Notes under the pieces: generated by a model | Told to the model about the DNA's origin: nothing | Seen by the model: the letters and a program-made list of their open reading frames with translations, nothing else | Database searches by the model: none | Source: Zizania palustris | Lineage: Eukaryota > Streptophyta > Magnoliopsida > Poales > Poaceae | Reading direction: 5' to 3' | Length of the DNA stretch: 64,000 bases | NCBI GenBank assembly: GCA_019279435.1 | Contig: JAAALK010000079.1 | Location: 66,970,330-67,034,329, forward strand | Program-made: the position numbers and the translations under genes | Shown here: positions 34,320 to 44,663 of the stretch, piece by piece | Numbering within the stretch: position 1 is the stretch's first letter | Layout: each line of letters opens with the position of its first letter

Positions 34320-37300
34320 TTGCCATCTTTTGTAAACTGTGTTTGAATAGTTTGGCAATATTCTGTGATATTCATGTGATTTTTACCTCTCAAATTTAAC
34401 TTCCTTGTGCGTCTAATGCTCTATGTTCTCGGTAGTTTAACTATGGCATTGCTCCATGAAAGAATATTGTCATGATATAAACTTGTAAAGTACATCAAAG
34501 TTCGGATCACGGATATAGATTATTGGTTAACCACAATATGTTCTAGTTTTTTAGTTGTTACCTGTTTTCCCCCTGTACGGTCTTGTGACCAGTCGCAACT
34601 GTTACTTGAAGATCAACAAACTTGTAAAGTTCATCATGATATAACTTTAATCCCTGTGGAAAAGTGGGGATTTAAAGGAATCAAGACACAAGGAATACTT
34701 GATCATCAAGGTTTGCTACCCTAATGACAGTTTTTTCTGTGCTTAAGTGTAGATATCTGAATATGTCTTGTCTTTTTCAGGACAGATATCACCCTGATGA
34801 GGACCCTGAAGTTCAGATGCTGCAAGCCTGCAATTTAATGGAGGCATCAAATTCTGTGTAATTTCATTCTATACTTCTATAGATCTACCAAAGTGATCAT
34901 CTAGTCACTTAATTTTGTGTTATTTCTTGGCGCTTTTGTCCTGTTATAATGATCTGAAGTGAGATGGCTCAAGTGGCCATTGGCTAATCAGCAACCTGGT
35001 TTGCATAGATCTGCTGGTTGGCCAATATTTAGAAGATGACATTGACGTTGGCAATGATGAACAATCAAATTAAACAGCATGTAGCTTTCCCAACTGCTGG
35101 ACCACATCCGCTTGAAACATTAAAAAAGACGTTATCTTGAGTCATCTATAGCTAATCTAAATCTATTAAGCCTTGTTTTTTCCTCAAAGGTCCACAAAGT
35201 TTTTTCTTTCCTGAATGGTACATCATTCTATATTTTCTTGTGTACTCTTTACATATATATAAAACTTGAGTGGCTGCAGCTAAATCTGTTGATGCTTCCT
35301 TTTAAACAGAAGATTGTGAAAACCATAATGGACTCTGTACAACAATATGTTTAAACTGGTGATCAAATCACAAGTCTTGAAATGGGCTGAATTATATTAG
35401 TCCAATCATGACGCAGGTTGTCACGTGCAGGATATTTTCTGGAACACATGGCCGAATTGGTCCCTAGCCTCGTCGGCGTGGCAGTCTCTGCGCTACGAGG
35501 TAGGGCTCGAACTCGGTCGAATCTGATCTAATCTTTCTTGACTCCTAATTACAAACTATGGACCTTTTTATATAGAGCAGGGTTCCCTTCCATCTAGGAC
35601 AAACCGACTTTAACTGCAATTGGACTCTTAACCCTAAACCTAATAGGACTCTTAATCCGCTACAGAATCTGGCGGTACTGTTCACGTGAACAGTACCGTG
35701 CGGATACTGTTCGTGCGGCTGGCTGGGCTAGGCCTAAAACCCTAGCCCATGACACAGGTTAAGTGGTTAACTGAACAATTCCTTTCATTAAACATGCTGT
35801 AGGTGGGTTGTTTTGTCCATCGACTTGTTCTATATGTGCTACAGTGGAAAAGACTGGACTATCATTAAAATCAGAAAACCTCTAGGCCTGCAACCAAATG
35901 GAGCTGGAAATTTCTTGCCTTGATCTGAATTGAGATTCAAAATTACAACCTTGCATTTCTGGTCAATGCAGACAAGTTGGCTTTCATGGATAGTGACATT
36001 GAGAAGAACCTCACAACAAATGGTAGTGATTGTCTATTGATTGCTACATTATGGGGATGGATGTTTCTGTTGATATTAACTACTAAGTGCTACCTACCTA
36101 TACGGGTGGAGCCAAAAATATATCATGCTTAGGACTGATCCAACTATTCTTAACTAACTATTCAAAGAATTCAAAGATTTTCTTACACGTTCATAGCAAT
36201 AGGGAGCTAGGTGTGGGACTCAAGCCCTAGCCGTCCCACCCCTGTCTCTGCCCCTGCCTACCTGATTGCAGTGCTAGTTTAAAGAGCTATTCCAACCTTT
36301 CTAGTCACTAGGTACAGTTAAATGGAGGGAGGGCTGAAGTATGACAGAAATCTTACTGTGACTGAAGAGGGTATACTGACAATTGAGAAGTGATCATGTG
36401 GTGTTCAGTACTTTAACAACATTTGCTGACTAACTTTCTTCCAAACAAAAATTAGATGAATAGCTGATATCTTTTTCCAACTAGAAAAAGGAATGAGTAA
36501 GGAAAGAAAAGGAAGCTGATATATCTAAATGGAAGGAAGAAAATGCATTAGACACAAAAGGAAAAAACATTTTTTAAAGCTCACACTAATTCTCAGTATC
36601 ACTGATACAGTAGCTGTGCCATTTATTGTCATCTACTCGTCTTCTTTGGCTTCACGCCGGGCTTGTACTTAAAAGAAGTGGTTGTAGGTTATTGTAGAAA
36701 AATTTTGTATCTTGGATTTCTAGGTCACGTGGATTCTGTATTTTTGTGGTCATATACATATTACAAATGATATTAGTAACTTCCGATTTTCATGTGTATT
36801 TGCACTGATACAGTAGCTGTACCATTTGCCCTTCCAATTTTGATTATTGTTGAGTACAAACTGCAAAGTGGACTGGCCAGGATTGATATTTGTCTTGTGG
36901 CAGCATAGGCCTGAATAGGCATTAGCAAGGATAATCCCCAAATTAGAACTATGGAACCTTTTTCTGTGTCTACTGTTTTAACTGATGAAAAAGTTACCTG
37001 CTTGGTGCTTGCGCTTCCCATTTTTCACACGTTTTCTCCAATCTTATACTCGATGTATTGTAGCATTGCATGGTTGAATACAATATTTGCATTTTGCATC
37101 TAGATGACGATGAGACATAGTCAAGGTTGTCTATACTTATTGACAAGGGGCACATCAGCATACCAGCAGCGGATCAGACAGTAGCGAAAAGGTATGCCTA
37201 CTTACTTGACGCTCCATATTTACTTTATGCACATATGCTTGTTAGAATAAACCACATCATGTTTGTGCATGGCTGCGGATTTCGTTAGTGTGATGAGTTT

Positions 37301-38378
37301 AGCAGCGTTAGTGCGGGCGTTAGTGCATGCATGGAGCAGCTACTCCTGCATGCAGCATGCAACATTTAGTGCACAACATTTAGTGCAACAGCATGCAAGA
37401 AGGAAAGATGAGTATAAAACTTGTTGAGCTAGGTGTGTCCAGTTGGAGAAACTGTTTGTCAGCTTAAGTTCATAGAAGCAAAGCTCTAGTGTATGACATT
37501 GGAGGAGTGTTTGTCGCCACAAATATCTGTGTTTTCTTGTACTTTCTTCTTGTATTTATTCCTTGAGTTCTTGTGAGTTCTTGGGATTTTTAACAATGCT
37601 TTGTTATGATGTCGAGTTACATGAATTTTATGGTATAAATATAAATTAAACCCAGATGTCCAAATGTCCAAGCAAAATCTACTAAAAGTTTAGCACAATC
37701 AGTTGATGTGATACATGTAAAGCATGCAGTTAAGTCCCTGAAAAATATATTTCCTGTGATTATTTTTATGATATCAATAACTCAATAAGACCAAACAGTG
37801 TCTCTCTGAAAATGCATTTTCCTCCATTAGATATCCAATTGGACCCAAAGGCTGTAATCAAGCATGCTTTGTTTGAAAAGGGGAAAGCACCTTAGAAATG
37901 CACAAAACACGTGGATGGGTGCAAGTTCAAGTAAAAAAAACCGTCCAAATGTCCCTTGAATTTGGTGTGAAGTCTTTAAATTGGCAGCATCCAGAAGATA
38001 CAAACAAGAAAATTCTATGGTTGCGGTGTACCTTGCATCATCTTTGTAGGTTTTTTGGGGGGTAAAAATAGCCTCTTTCAAATGGCGAAAAGAGGTAGGA
38101 AGAGTAACTGAGTAAGAAGTGGAAAGGGACATGATACCATAATAAATTTCTGAAAGCACCAAGATTGGGTTGCAAGGAAGCACAATGTGGCAGGAGAAAG
38201 GTACAGTGCAATAAACTTCACCTCGTGCCAAAAGCAAACCTGATGGTTACTTACTCTCTAACCCCCCCCTCCCCCCCCCCCCCCTTTTGTTTATTTCTTT
38301 TCATTTGCATAGCTTGCTCCATTCCTCCTTTCACCCTCTCCATGAGGCCATAGCCAAAGGTCTCAGCAAGGCCTCCTC
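34320..38378. other. Intergenic, apart from the solo LTR
   Basis: Mostly featureless on both strands. At 34780-34861 a tract ending TTTTTCAG precedes 26 open codons (YHPDEDPEVQMLQACNLMEA) and a TAA, which looks like an orphan exon. A repeat segment near 36110-36170 matches 29045-29130. C-runs of 8 and 14 lie at 38262-38284. Confidence 0.5.
35419..35754 (+). repeat. Solo LTR, TSD CAGGT
   Basis: A 336-bp unit starting TGTCACGTGCAGG and ending CCATGACA, flanked by a perfect 5-bp duplication CAGGT (35414-35418, 35755-35759). It carries a TATA-like TTTTATATAGAGCA (about 35567) and a 22-bp perfect palindrome centred on CACGTG (about 35674-35695). No internal retrotransposon sequence or second LTR adjoins it, so it fits recombination between two LTRs. 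Confidence 0.85.
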
Positions 38379-38737
38379 ATGGGGTGGCTCCACTCCCTGC
38401 TCTCCCCTCTGAGGAAGCTTTGGGTCCGTGCGCATTCAGCACGCAGAAACCGTAAGTTCTTTCTGAAACTCTTTTTCGACATACATCAGTGCACTTGTCG
38501 GTGTTGCTGGAAAGCCTTTTCTTGGAGCATTTTACATAGTGGAATGGACTTTTTTGCCTCTTCCTTGTAACATTGTTTGGCCCTAACGTTGTTCTTCCGG
38601 ATGCTTTCTTGGTAGGGAGGGGAATGCATATCCTGTATAAGGATGTCAAGTCTTGCCAGGATGAGGATGTGCATGTCCTATGGTCCATCCTGGTCGACTC
38701 CCACCGTCATCCGGCTTTGAAGAAGCTGGAGCTCTAG
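38379..38737 (+). CDS. Conserved plant small protein, 64 residues, two exons
   Basis: Exon 1 (38379-38451) reads MGWLHSLLSPLRKLWVRAHS followed by ARRN. A strong donor GTAAGTT and an acceptor TTGGTAG|G lead to exon 2 (38616-38737), RRGMHILYKDVKSCQDEDV then HVLWSILVDSHRHP, ending KKLEL. The phase joins exactly. I recognise the layout (MGW, amphipathic basic start, ILYxDVKSC, EDVHVLWSILV) as a small family present across flowering plants, with no assigned function that I know. It has no signal peptide or helix through a membrane. Such a short gene is easily missed by automatic annotation. Confidence 0.82.
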
Positions 38738-39181
38738 GGCTCTTGCAGTTGCAGGGCAAGGATGGAAGCCATGAATGTTCTGCCATTACCATTGTATAGA
38801 ACAGCATAGGTTCAATGGTGCCAAGATTCAAGAAAGAAAAACAGATGGACACAATAGGAAGATGTGTATATGCTTTTCTTGTGTGCTGATGTGTGTGTGT
38901 GTGTCCTGTGGGCTGTGGCTTTGTGAGTGAGGTTGAAATGTCACCTTTGGTTGATGTGTGTGATGCTGAGGTAATGCATTTGTATATAGATGCTCTGATG
39001 CCTCACCTAATGATATCAAGTTTGGTAGCATGTATTTTTCTCTCCCTCCTTATTGCTGATTTCTTTTATAGGTTGGGTTGTGTTTCTGGATGTATTGTGT
39101 CTGGTCAATTTCATTCTCCCATGCACACGTCTTCATAGCGCCCGGAAGAACACAGCTTGGAATATATCACCATATTTTATA

Positions 39182-39374
39182 CTCCCTTCGACGCCGATGA
39201 CTTTTATCACAATATTTAAACGTCTGTCTTAAAAAATAATTTTGAAATATCATTTATTTTATTATTAAAGGTACTTCAAGCATAATTTATTTTTTTTGCA
39301 TACTTGCACATAATTTTTTAATAAGATGAATAATCAAATGTTGTGATAAAAATAACGACATCTTTTAATAAGGA
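39182..39374. mobile_element. Stowaway-like MITE
   Basis: Left arm CTCCCTTCGACGCCGATGAC and right arm (reversed) CTCCTTATTAAAAGATGTCG are divergent at the tips but share TTTTTATCACAA/CTTTTATCACAATATTT further in. TA precedes the left end. Confidence 0.6.
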
Positions 39375-40382
39375 GCACAAGTTGTGTATTACAAATGAAT
39401 GTCAAAACTAGGATATATGTGTTTCTTGGCAACTATCATGACTTGCAAGAAAACAACATAAAACACCCAAACCATGCAAACTATGTTCTCAAAGAAAAAT
39501 TAAAGTTTTTAGGCAAAACATTTTTCTAATTAAGTTCTTAGGGTATATTTGTTTTTTTAAGCTATATGTGATCTGTGTGAGTTTTTGTGAACCGAGGAAA
39601 AAAATATCAATTGTGTATGGCATGTCATATGATTATAACGTAACTTTTATGATTATATTTATTTGCAGTGGATCGAAAAAGTATAAAATCTAGGTCTGTA
39701 TAATTTTTATTTTACACTTAAAAATACAGTTCTTTTTACAAAATAGTTTCTTGATTAAATTGTTTGATTTAACTTTTAGATTTTCGGACAAGAATATGGT
39801 TAAAAAAGGGTTTTTATATATGCTATTAAAATTTTCGTCCTTTGGAACTTTTTCACTACAGTTCTTCTATTTAGATTCATGCCGTCGTAACTCCGCCATA
39901 CTATTTTCTACGCATGATTCGACCATGGGATCTTTGTCAGCTCAACAATATTTTCGTATTTTCCATCTTACCCTCACGTCTTCTCCGACGACACCGCCCC
40001 GCTGCCCCCTGCTGCCGCCCTCGCAGGTCCCACGCGCCACCACCCCCGCACCCTCGCAGCCCCCCGCCGTCGCAGCCCTTGCGTCGCCGCCATCGACTCT
40101 GTGCGCCGCCGCCACAGTCTTCGCAGGCCATACACGCGGAACCTGTGTATAACCTCACTGTAGGTGGCCCCTTGAAGGGTATTTTTGTCTTTGCGCATGC
40201 ACATGGTCAAACTAGGTATAGAAAATGCATGGTGAAGATAAGAGCGGAGTTGCAATGATATGAATCTAAATAGAAGAGTTTTAGTAACGACGTTCCGAAG
40301 CACGGAAATTTTAATGGCATATAAAAAAACCTAAAAAAATCCTAACCGAACAAAATCTAGAAGGGAAAAAAAACTTAACTAA

Positions 40383-40425
40383 GGCCCATTACATTGTGCA
40401 TCTTCCCTACGAGACTTGGGCCCAA
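40383..40425. promoter_or_regulatory. Site II-type elements of the QCR7 promoter
   Basis: GGCCCA (40383-40388) and the palindrome TTGGGCCCAA (40416-40425) lie 120-165 bp before the QCR7 start codon. TGGGCC/GGCCCA (site II) motifs are characteristic of plant genes for mitochondrial and ribosomal proteins and are bound by TCP-type factors in the known cases. Confidence 0.6.
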
Positions 40426-40547
40426 GACGAAGACGTCAACACACCACCGCTCGTTCTCGAATTCTCTCCCCCAAGAGCGAGGAGGAGAAGGGGCGGCCGC
40501 CGCTGAAGGAAGAGAGAGAGAGAGATCGCCGGATCGCGCCGCCAGCC

Positions 40548-42533
40548 ATGTCGTCGATGCTGTCCGCGCTGTCGCAATGGTTCGTGAACCCGCGCCGCAA
40601 CCCGCTCGCCCGCCTCCACATGCAGGCCATCTCCTCGCGTCTCCGGAAATACGGTAGGGATGCCGTCTCGCCTGGATCTTGGATCTGGGTCCCGAATCCC
40701 GATTCGCGGGCTCTCCAGATTATCTCTTCTTCTCGACGCGCGACGTGATTGTGTTGTTCTTCTGTGCTTCTGGTTGATGCATTCATAGGCCTGAGGTACG
40801 ACGATCTGTACGACCCGAAGTTTGATATGGACATCAAGGAGGCGCTCGAGAGGCTGCCCAGGGAGGTGGTCGACGCTCGGCACCAGCGCATCAAGCGCGC
40901 CATGGACCTCTCCATGAAGCACCAGTACCTCGCCGACGATCTCCAGGTCTGTTCCTTTCCTTCCTGCCCTGATCTGAATCACTATGCTCGCGTGTTTGCG
41001 CTTCGTTGAAGCGTAGTTTTGACTTTTGCGGGGATGGTGTGTGGATTTGGATTATCCGTTTCTAGGTTGTGTTTTCGAGAGCCCCTACAACAAGACACCT
41101 TTGAAACACAGTAATTTCGTAGGAATTTCGCAAGATTAGTTCGATTCCCTCATAATTCCTGTGAAAATCCTACGTTCCAAAAGAGGCCGTAGTATTTGGG
41201 TTTGTTGATGATTATGCTTGATGTGGAATGAATTGTGGACTCAAGCAGGGCGGCTTGCAGGCTTTGAGACCCGCATAAGCACGATTTTAGTAATATTCAT
41301 ATCTCAATTTCTGTACCAGTGGATGCAAATGAACTGACACGTGGGCTCTTATGCGGGATAGCGGGCTGCCTGCCTGCATCCCTGGAATGAATGGAGAACA
41401 AAGGGAGATCAATGCAAGCATTACGGTTGGCTGCACCTATGTTGTTGATGATTTTGGTAGGCTGGAAGGTTGTGGATTTACTGTTCAGTTGATCTATGCT
41501 ACAAAGCTCGTTCCTTGTTGTTTGCGTAAGAGACTGATGATGATTAGGGTGGAAAAGTGTGAGGTGCAGGGTGTTACCACTTATACATTATTGTAGATTT
41601 CTTTGTTCTAAGGACCTGAATATGTAACTGGGCTATCTTTCATATTTAGTAATGAACCAGTGATTACCGTTGTGTTGTTATCTATCCTAACATAATAAAG
41701 AATGGCCTTTTGAGATATTCTCTCTATTTTGCACAGGCGCAGCAGACACCATTCAGAAGTTATTTGAGCGACATGTTGGATCTGGTAAATATATCTGAAG
41801 ATGCTCTTCATCCATAGCACCTGTGCATGCACAAACACTCATTATAATTGAAAGCTAAGCTATGGTCTATATTATGCACCTTTCTTTACCCCTGTCTACT
41901 TTCTAAGTATGAGGTCATTTTGCATCTGGTTATGCATTGCATTAGCATGTCATAATGTGTGTTATGGCCCTTGTAATATTCTCTCTTGTACTAGGCAAAT
42001 TGTATAGATTAGTTTGAAATGGTAATCAATTAAGTTCATGTAAAAAGGGTTTCACTGAGCAATTTCCTCTTGAAGCAGGCTAACCAGAAGCTATCTTGTG
42101 TGTATGAACATGTTTTACTTCATTGACCTTGATCCTCAAGGGTGTGCATGGCAGCATGAATATTGATATATGACCTTTTTCTTGGTTATTATCTTGTTAA
42201 GCATTGTCTCTTTTAGTTTGGTTACTCTTTTTCTAACTGATTAGTGATTACGTGATGCTTCCACCCTAGAATTTTCTAAGTCATGGGGTGCAACTGTTGT
42301 TGTGCAGTATCCTTCTAACTTCCTCAAGGGTTGCATACCTGTATCTAACCATGCTATTGCAACCAATTAGTTCTACACAGAAGAAACACTGACATTACTA
42401 CCTAATTTTCATATGAAGCTTGTCCAAGTCTGCTATTGTTTGATATGCATTTTTGTCTTTGCAGGTGAAGAAGGAGAGATTAGAGCGCGAAGAACTGGGA
42501 GCCCTTCCCCTCCACCAGAGGACCCTTCCCTGA
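40548..42533 (+). CDS. QCR7: Cytochrome b-c1 complex subunit 7 (mitochondrial complex III)
   Basis: Exons 40548-40653, 40789-40946, 41737-41784 and 42465-42533 give 126 residues, the normal plant length. This is the 14-kDa ubiquinol-cytochrome c reductase binding protein on the matrix side of complex III, needed for assembly around cytochrome b. Signature segments are LRYDDLYDPKFDMDIKEALE, LPREVVDARHQRIKRAMDLS, MKHQYLADDLQAQQTPFRSY and the end LVKKERLEREELGALPLHQR. The N-terminus (MSSMLSALSQWFVNPRRNPL) lacks a long cleaved presequence, as expected for this subunit. All splice junctions are canonical and in phase. Site II motifs upstream fit a nuclear respiratory gene. No lesion was seen. Confidence 0.96.
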
Positions 42534-43092
42534 AGTCTTTTCTTGATAGGCGCCACTGTTTTTTCCCCACCACAATGCATCAAATAAAATTCAGTGAATG
42601 ATACATGATACTTGTCTCCCGTTTGGAAGTTCCATTTTGATGCTCTTGTAGTGATGCATTGGTCATCACTGATTCGTCGCATTGTTGCCTAATTAATAAC
42701 ATCAACTTTTTTCCTCCATCATCGTCACGAATTCCGTTGGTCTTGTGCTTCACCTCAGCAAAATGTTTGCCGTTTGCTCCGAATGGTTTCGTGTTGAAAT
42801 GTCTTTTTGCTTATGCATAAGGCTCAAGCTCGAATTGTGCATGTGCTCCGATGCGCTTAGTTTCTAAGCTGCTGTGAAAATGAATAACTTATACTCGTTA
42901 TAGTTTGTTTCATAGATTAAATTAAGGTTAGATAAAACATGTTATATGAAGGTTACTTTTGTAAGTTATATATTTTTGCTTCACAACAATTAAACTTACG
43001 AAAAATAAAAAATAAAAGACATTTTCAGATTATATATATACATCCACACGCTTTGATAAATATCGAACGGGGCAAAGACACCTATAAACCAC
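42534..43092. other. 3' flank of QCR7
   Basis: A 3' UTR and A+T-rich spacer. Nothing else is recognised. Confidence 0.5.
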
Positions 43093-44050
43093 AGGTTAAT
43101 TGCTTTGATAAGTTATATTTAGTGTTATTTTTCGAAACGCTAAAATACCATTATTATTCGTTTATTAGCCTACATGCCATTACAATTCTGAGATCGATTC
43201 TCATATACCATTTTGCACGTGCATCGGGATTAATTTTTTTATATTGCCTATACTGCCCTTCTTCTTCACTCGTCTATCCCCTTATGTGGTGGCGATGACG
43301 ACCTCATTGACAGCGCACTGCTTGTTCCTGATCGACGGCTCACCGATATCCAGCCCATTGGACCAGTACACGTACTGCAGCGGTTTCTCACCGTTGTCGC
43401 TGAGGAACCTCTCCGGCACAAATTCATCCGACCAGTCAAACACCGCTGGGTCGCGCATCGCCGGCAGCTAGTACCCGCATAGCAGCTCGCCCTTGCCCAC
43501 CTCAGATCATACGTCGTGCCGTGTGACCGCAGCATGAAGTCTTGCCGCGTCGGCTCGAACTACAGCGGCACCAACGCCTGCATCCGGAGCACCTCGTACA
43601 CCATCGACCACATCAGCGGCATCTCCCGCACCGCCGTGAAGCCGACCTCGCCGTCGTCGCCTAGAACGCGCCGCACCTCCTCCCGCAGTGGAAGCCGCAA
43701 CCCATCCCTGCTGGCCTTCCCGACCTCAAAAGATTAGAAATGACATGAACATCGAGAAGCTGGCTGTCGAACGCATTGAAGCTGAGCACGAGAAGGATGT
43801 TGTTGATGGTGTCTTTCTTGTCAATGCCGTGAGCAAGGAATGGAGGAGCAGCTAGGGAATGGCAAAGTGTAGGAAGAAGATAAACAGTGCGGGGTAATAT
43901 GGGCATTTGCAAAATATAGTACGTTGCATGTGGGTCTAAATGGCATACAAGAGTGAATCTGAAATAATAATGACATGTAGGCTAATAGACGAATAGTAAT
44001 GATATTTTTGGTGTTTTGAAAAATAACGGTGTCACGTAGACTAATAACCC
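43093..44050. mobile_element. Pack-MULE-like element with long inverted repeats and a captured P450 fragment
   Basis: The left arm (about 43128-43260) and right arm (about 43885-44020), read in reverse, align over more than 100 bp. Both contain GTTATTTTTC(G/A)AAAC, ATTCGT(T/C)TATTAGCCTAC and, further in, TATACCATTT/TATGCCATTT. The arms flank about 600 bp of GC-rich gene-derived sequence. Candidate 9-bp target copies are ATAAACCAC (43084-43092) and GTAAACCAT (44051-44059), identical at 7 of 9. Long TIRs, a 9-bp target and a captured host gene fragment are the defining features of Pack-MULEs. The extreme left end is degraded. Confidence 0.72.
43270..43830 (-). pseudogene. Captured hydroperoxide lyase-like (CYP74B-type) fragment
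   Basis: Minus-strand pieces in family order: DKKDTINNILLVLSFNAF (about 43823-43770), GRDGLRLPLREEVRRVLGDD, VREMPLMWSMVYEVLRMQ, a stop after LVPL, LRSHGTTYD, AMRDPAVFDWSDEFVPERFL, YVYWSNG, and the haem-ligand region NKQCAVNEVV (about 43320). These are CYP74 features (allene oxide synthase/hydroperoxide lyase), and the INNIL...FNAF segment favours HPL. The N-terminal half and the extreme C-terminus are absent and frames are broken. It sits between the long inverted repeats. Confidence 0.8.
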
Positions 44051-44297
44051 GTAAACCATTGATACAATCATGTAGAATCCGACGGGTTCGCGAACCCAGC
44101 CGTGATCGATTAAACGACAGAAAACGTCGCAGCGGCAATCCAAGCCCGCCGGCGAGATCCACGCGGCAGCAGGCGGAGGCGAGACCGCCCGCGGCCGCGC
44201 GCGCGCGCCCGTTCGTGCCGTGCCCTCGTCGTCTTCCCCCGCGGGGAAGGTGAATTGGAGCTTCGTGTGTTGATTGGTTGGTTGGGGACTTGGGAGA

Positions 44298-44663
44298 ATG
44301 ACGGTACGGCCGGGCTGGGCTGTGGCGGTGGCGCGGGCGTCGGCGGTGGCGTGGCAGCGCGTCGCGTTCAATCCGGAGACGCTCCCCGCCGATCAGGTCC
44401 TCGGACTACTCTGCTGTGCGCCGCTCCACCTCCTCGTGCGCATCGCCGCCTTCCTCTGCGTTCCCTTCCTCCCCGTCCTCCACTCCAGGCCCCGCTTCCT
44501 CTCCGCTCGCCTCCGAGACCGACCGCGCCTCATCCTCCTCCCGCCTCCGGAGCTAATCGTACCCATGTACTCCTCTTCCCCTTCCTCATCTTCCTCATCA
44601 TCGGATGAGGATTACGACAGCGACGTCGACGACGGGGAGGTTATCCGTCTTCACATCGAGTGA
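44298..44663 (+). CDS. Uncharacterised 121-residue protein with hydrophobic core and acidic tail
   Basis: One open exon, MTVRPGWAVAVARASAVAWQ onward. Predicted features: an Ala/Val-rich start; FNPETLPADQVLGL; a hydrophobic stretch (LLVRIAAFLCVPFLPVL) that may be a membrane helix; an Arg/Pro/Leu-rich part (RLRDRPRLILLPPPELI); then a Ser run and acidic tail (SDEDYDSDVDDGEVIRLHIE) up to TGA. A donor-like GAG|GTACGC directly follows the stop, so the transcript may have a spliced 3' UTR. An upstream in-frame Met at 44274 would add 8 residues. I do not know the family. It lies 248 bp beyond the Pack-MULE-like element, which may have contributed upstream sequence. Confidence 0.6.
   Translation: MTVRPGWAVAVARASAVAWQRVAFNPETLPADQVLGLLCCAPLHLLVRIAAFLCVPFLPVLHSRPRFLSARLRDRPRLILLPPPELIVPMYSSSPSSSSSSSDEDYDSDVDDGEVIRLHIE

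Noticed and set aside
40407..40982. 191- and 159-codon minus-strand frames over QCR7
   Set aside because: Antisense shadows of QCR7 exons 1-2 and its GC-rich leader.
41041..41170. MITE-like motif in QCR7 intron 2 (CCTACGTTCCAAAAGAGGCC)
   Set aside because: Resembles one end of a Tourist-type element but no second end or target duplication was found.
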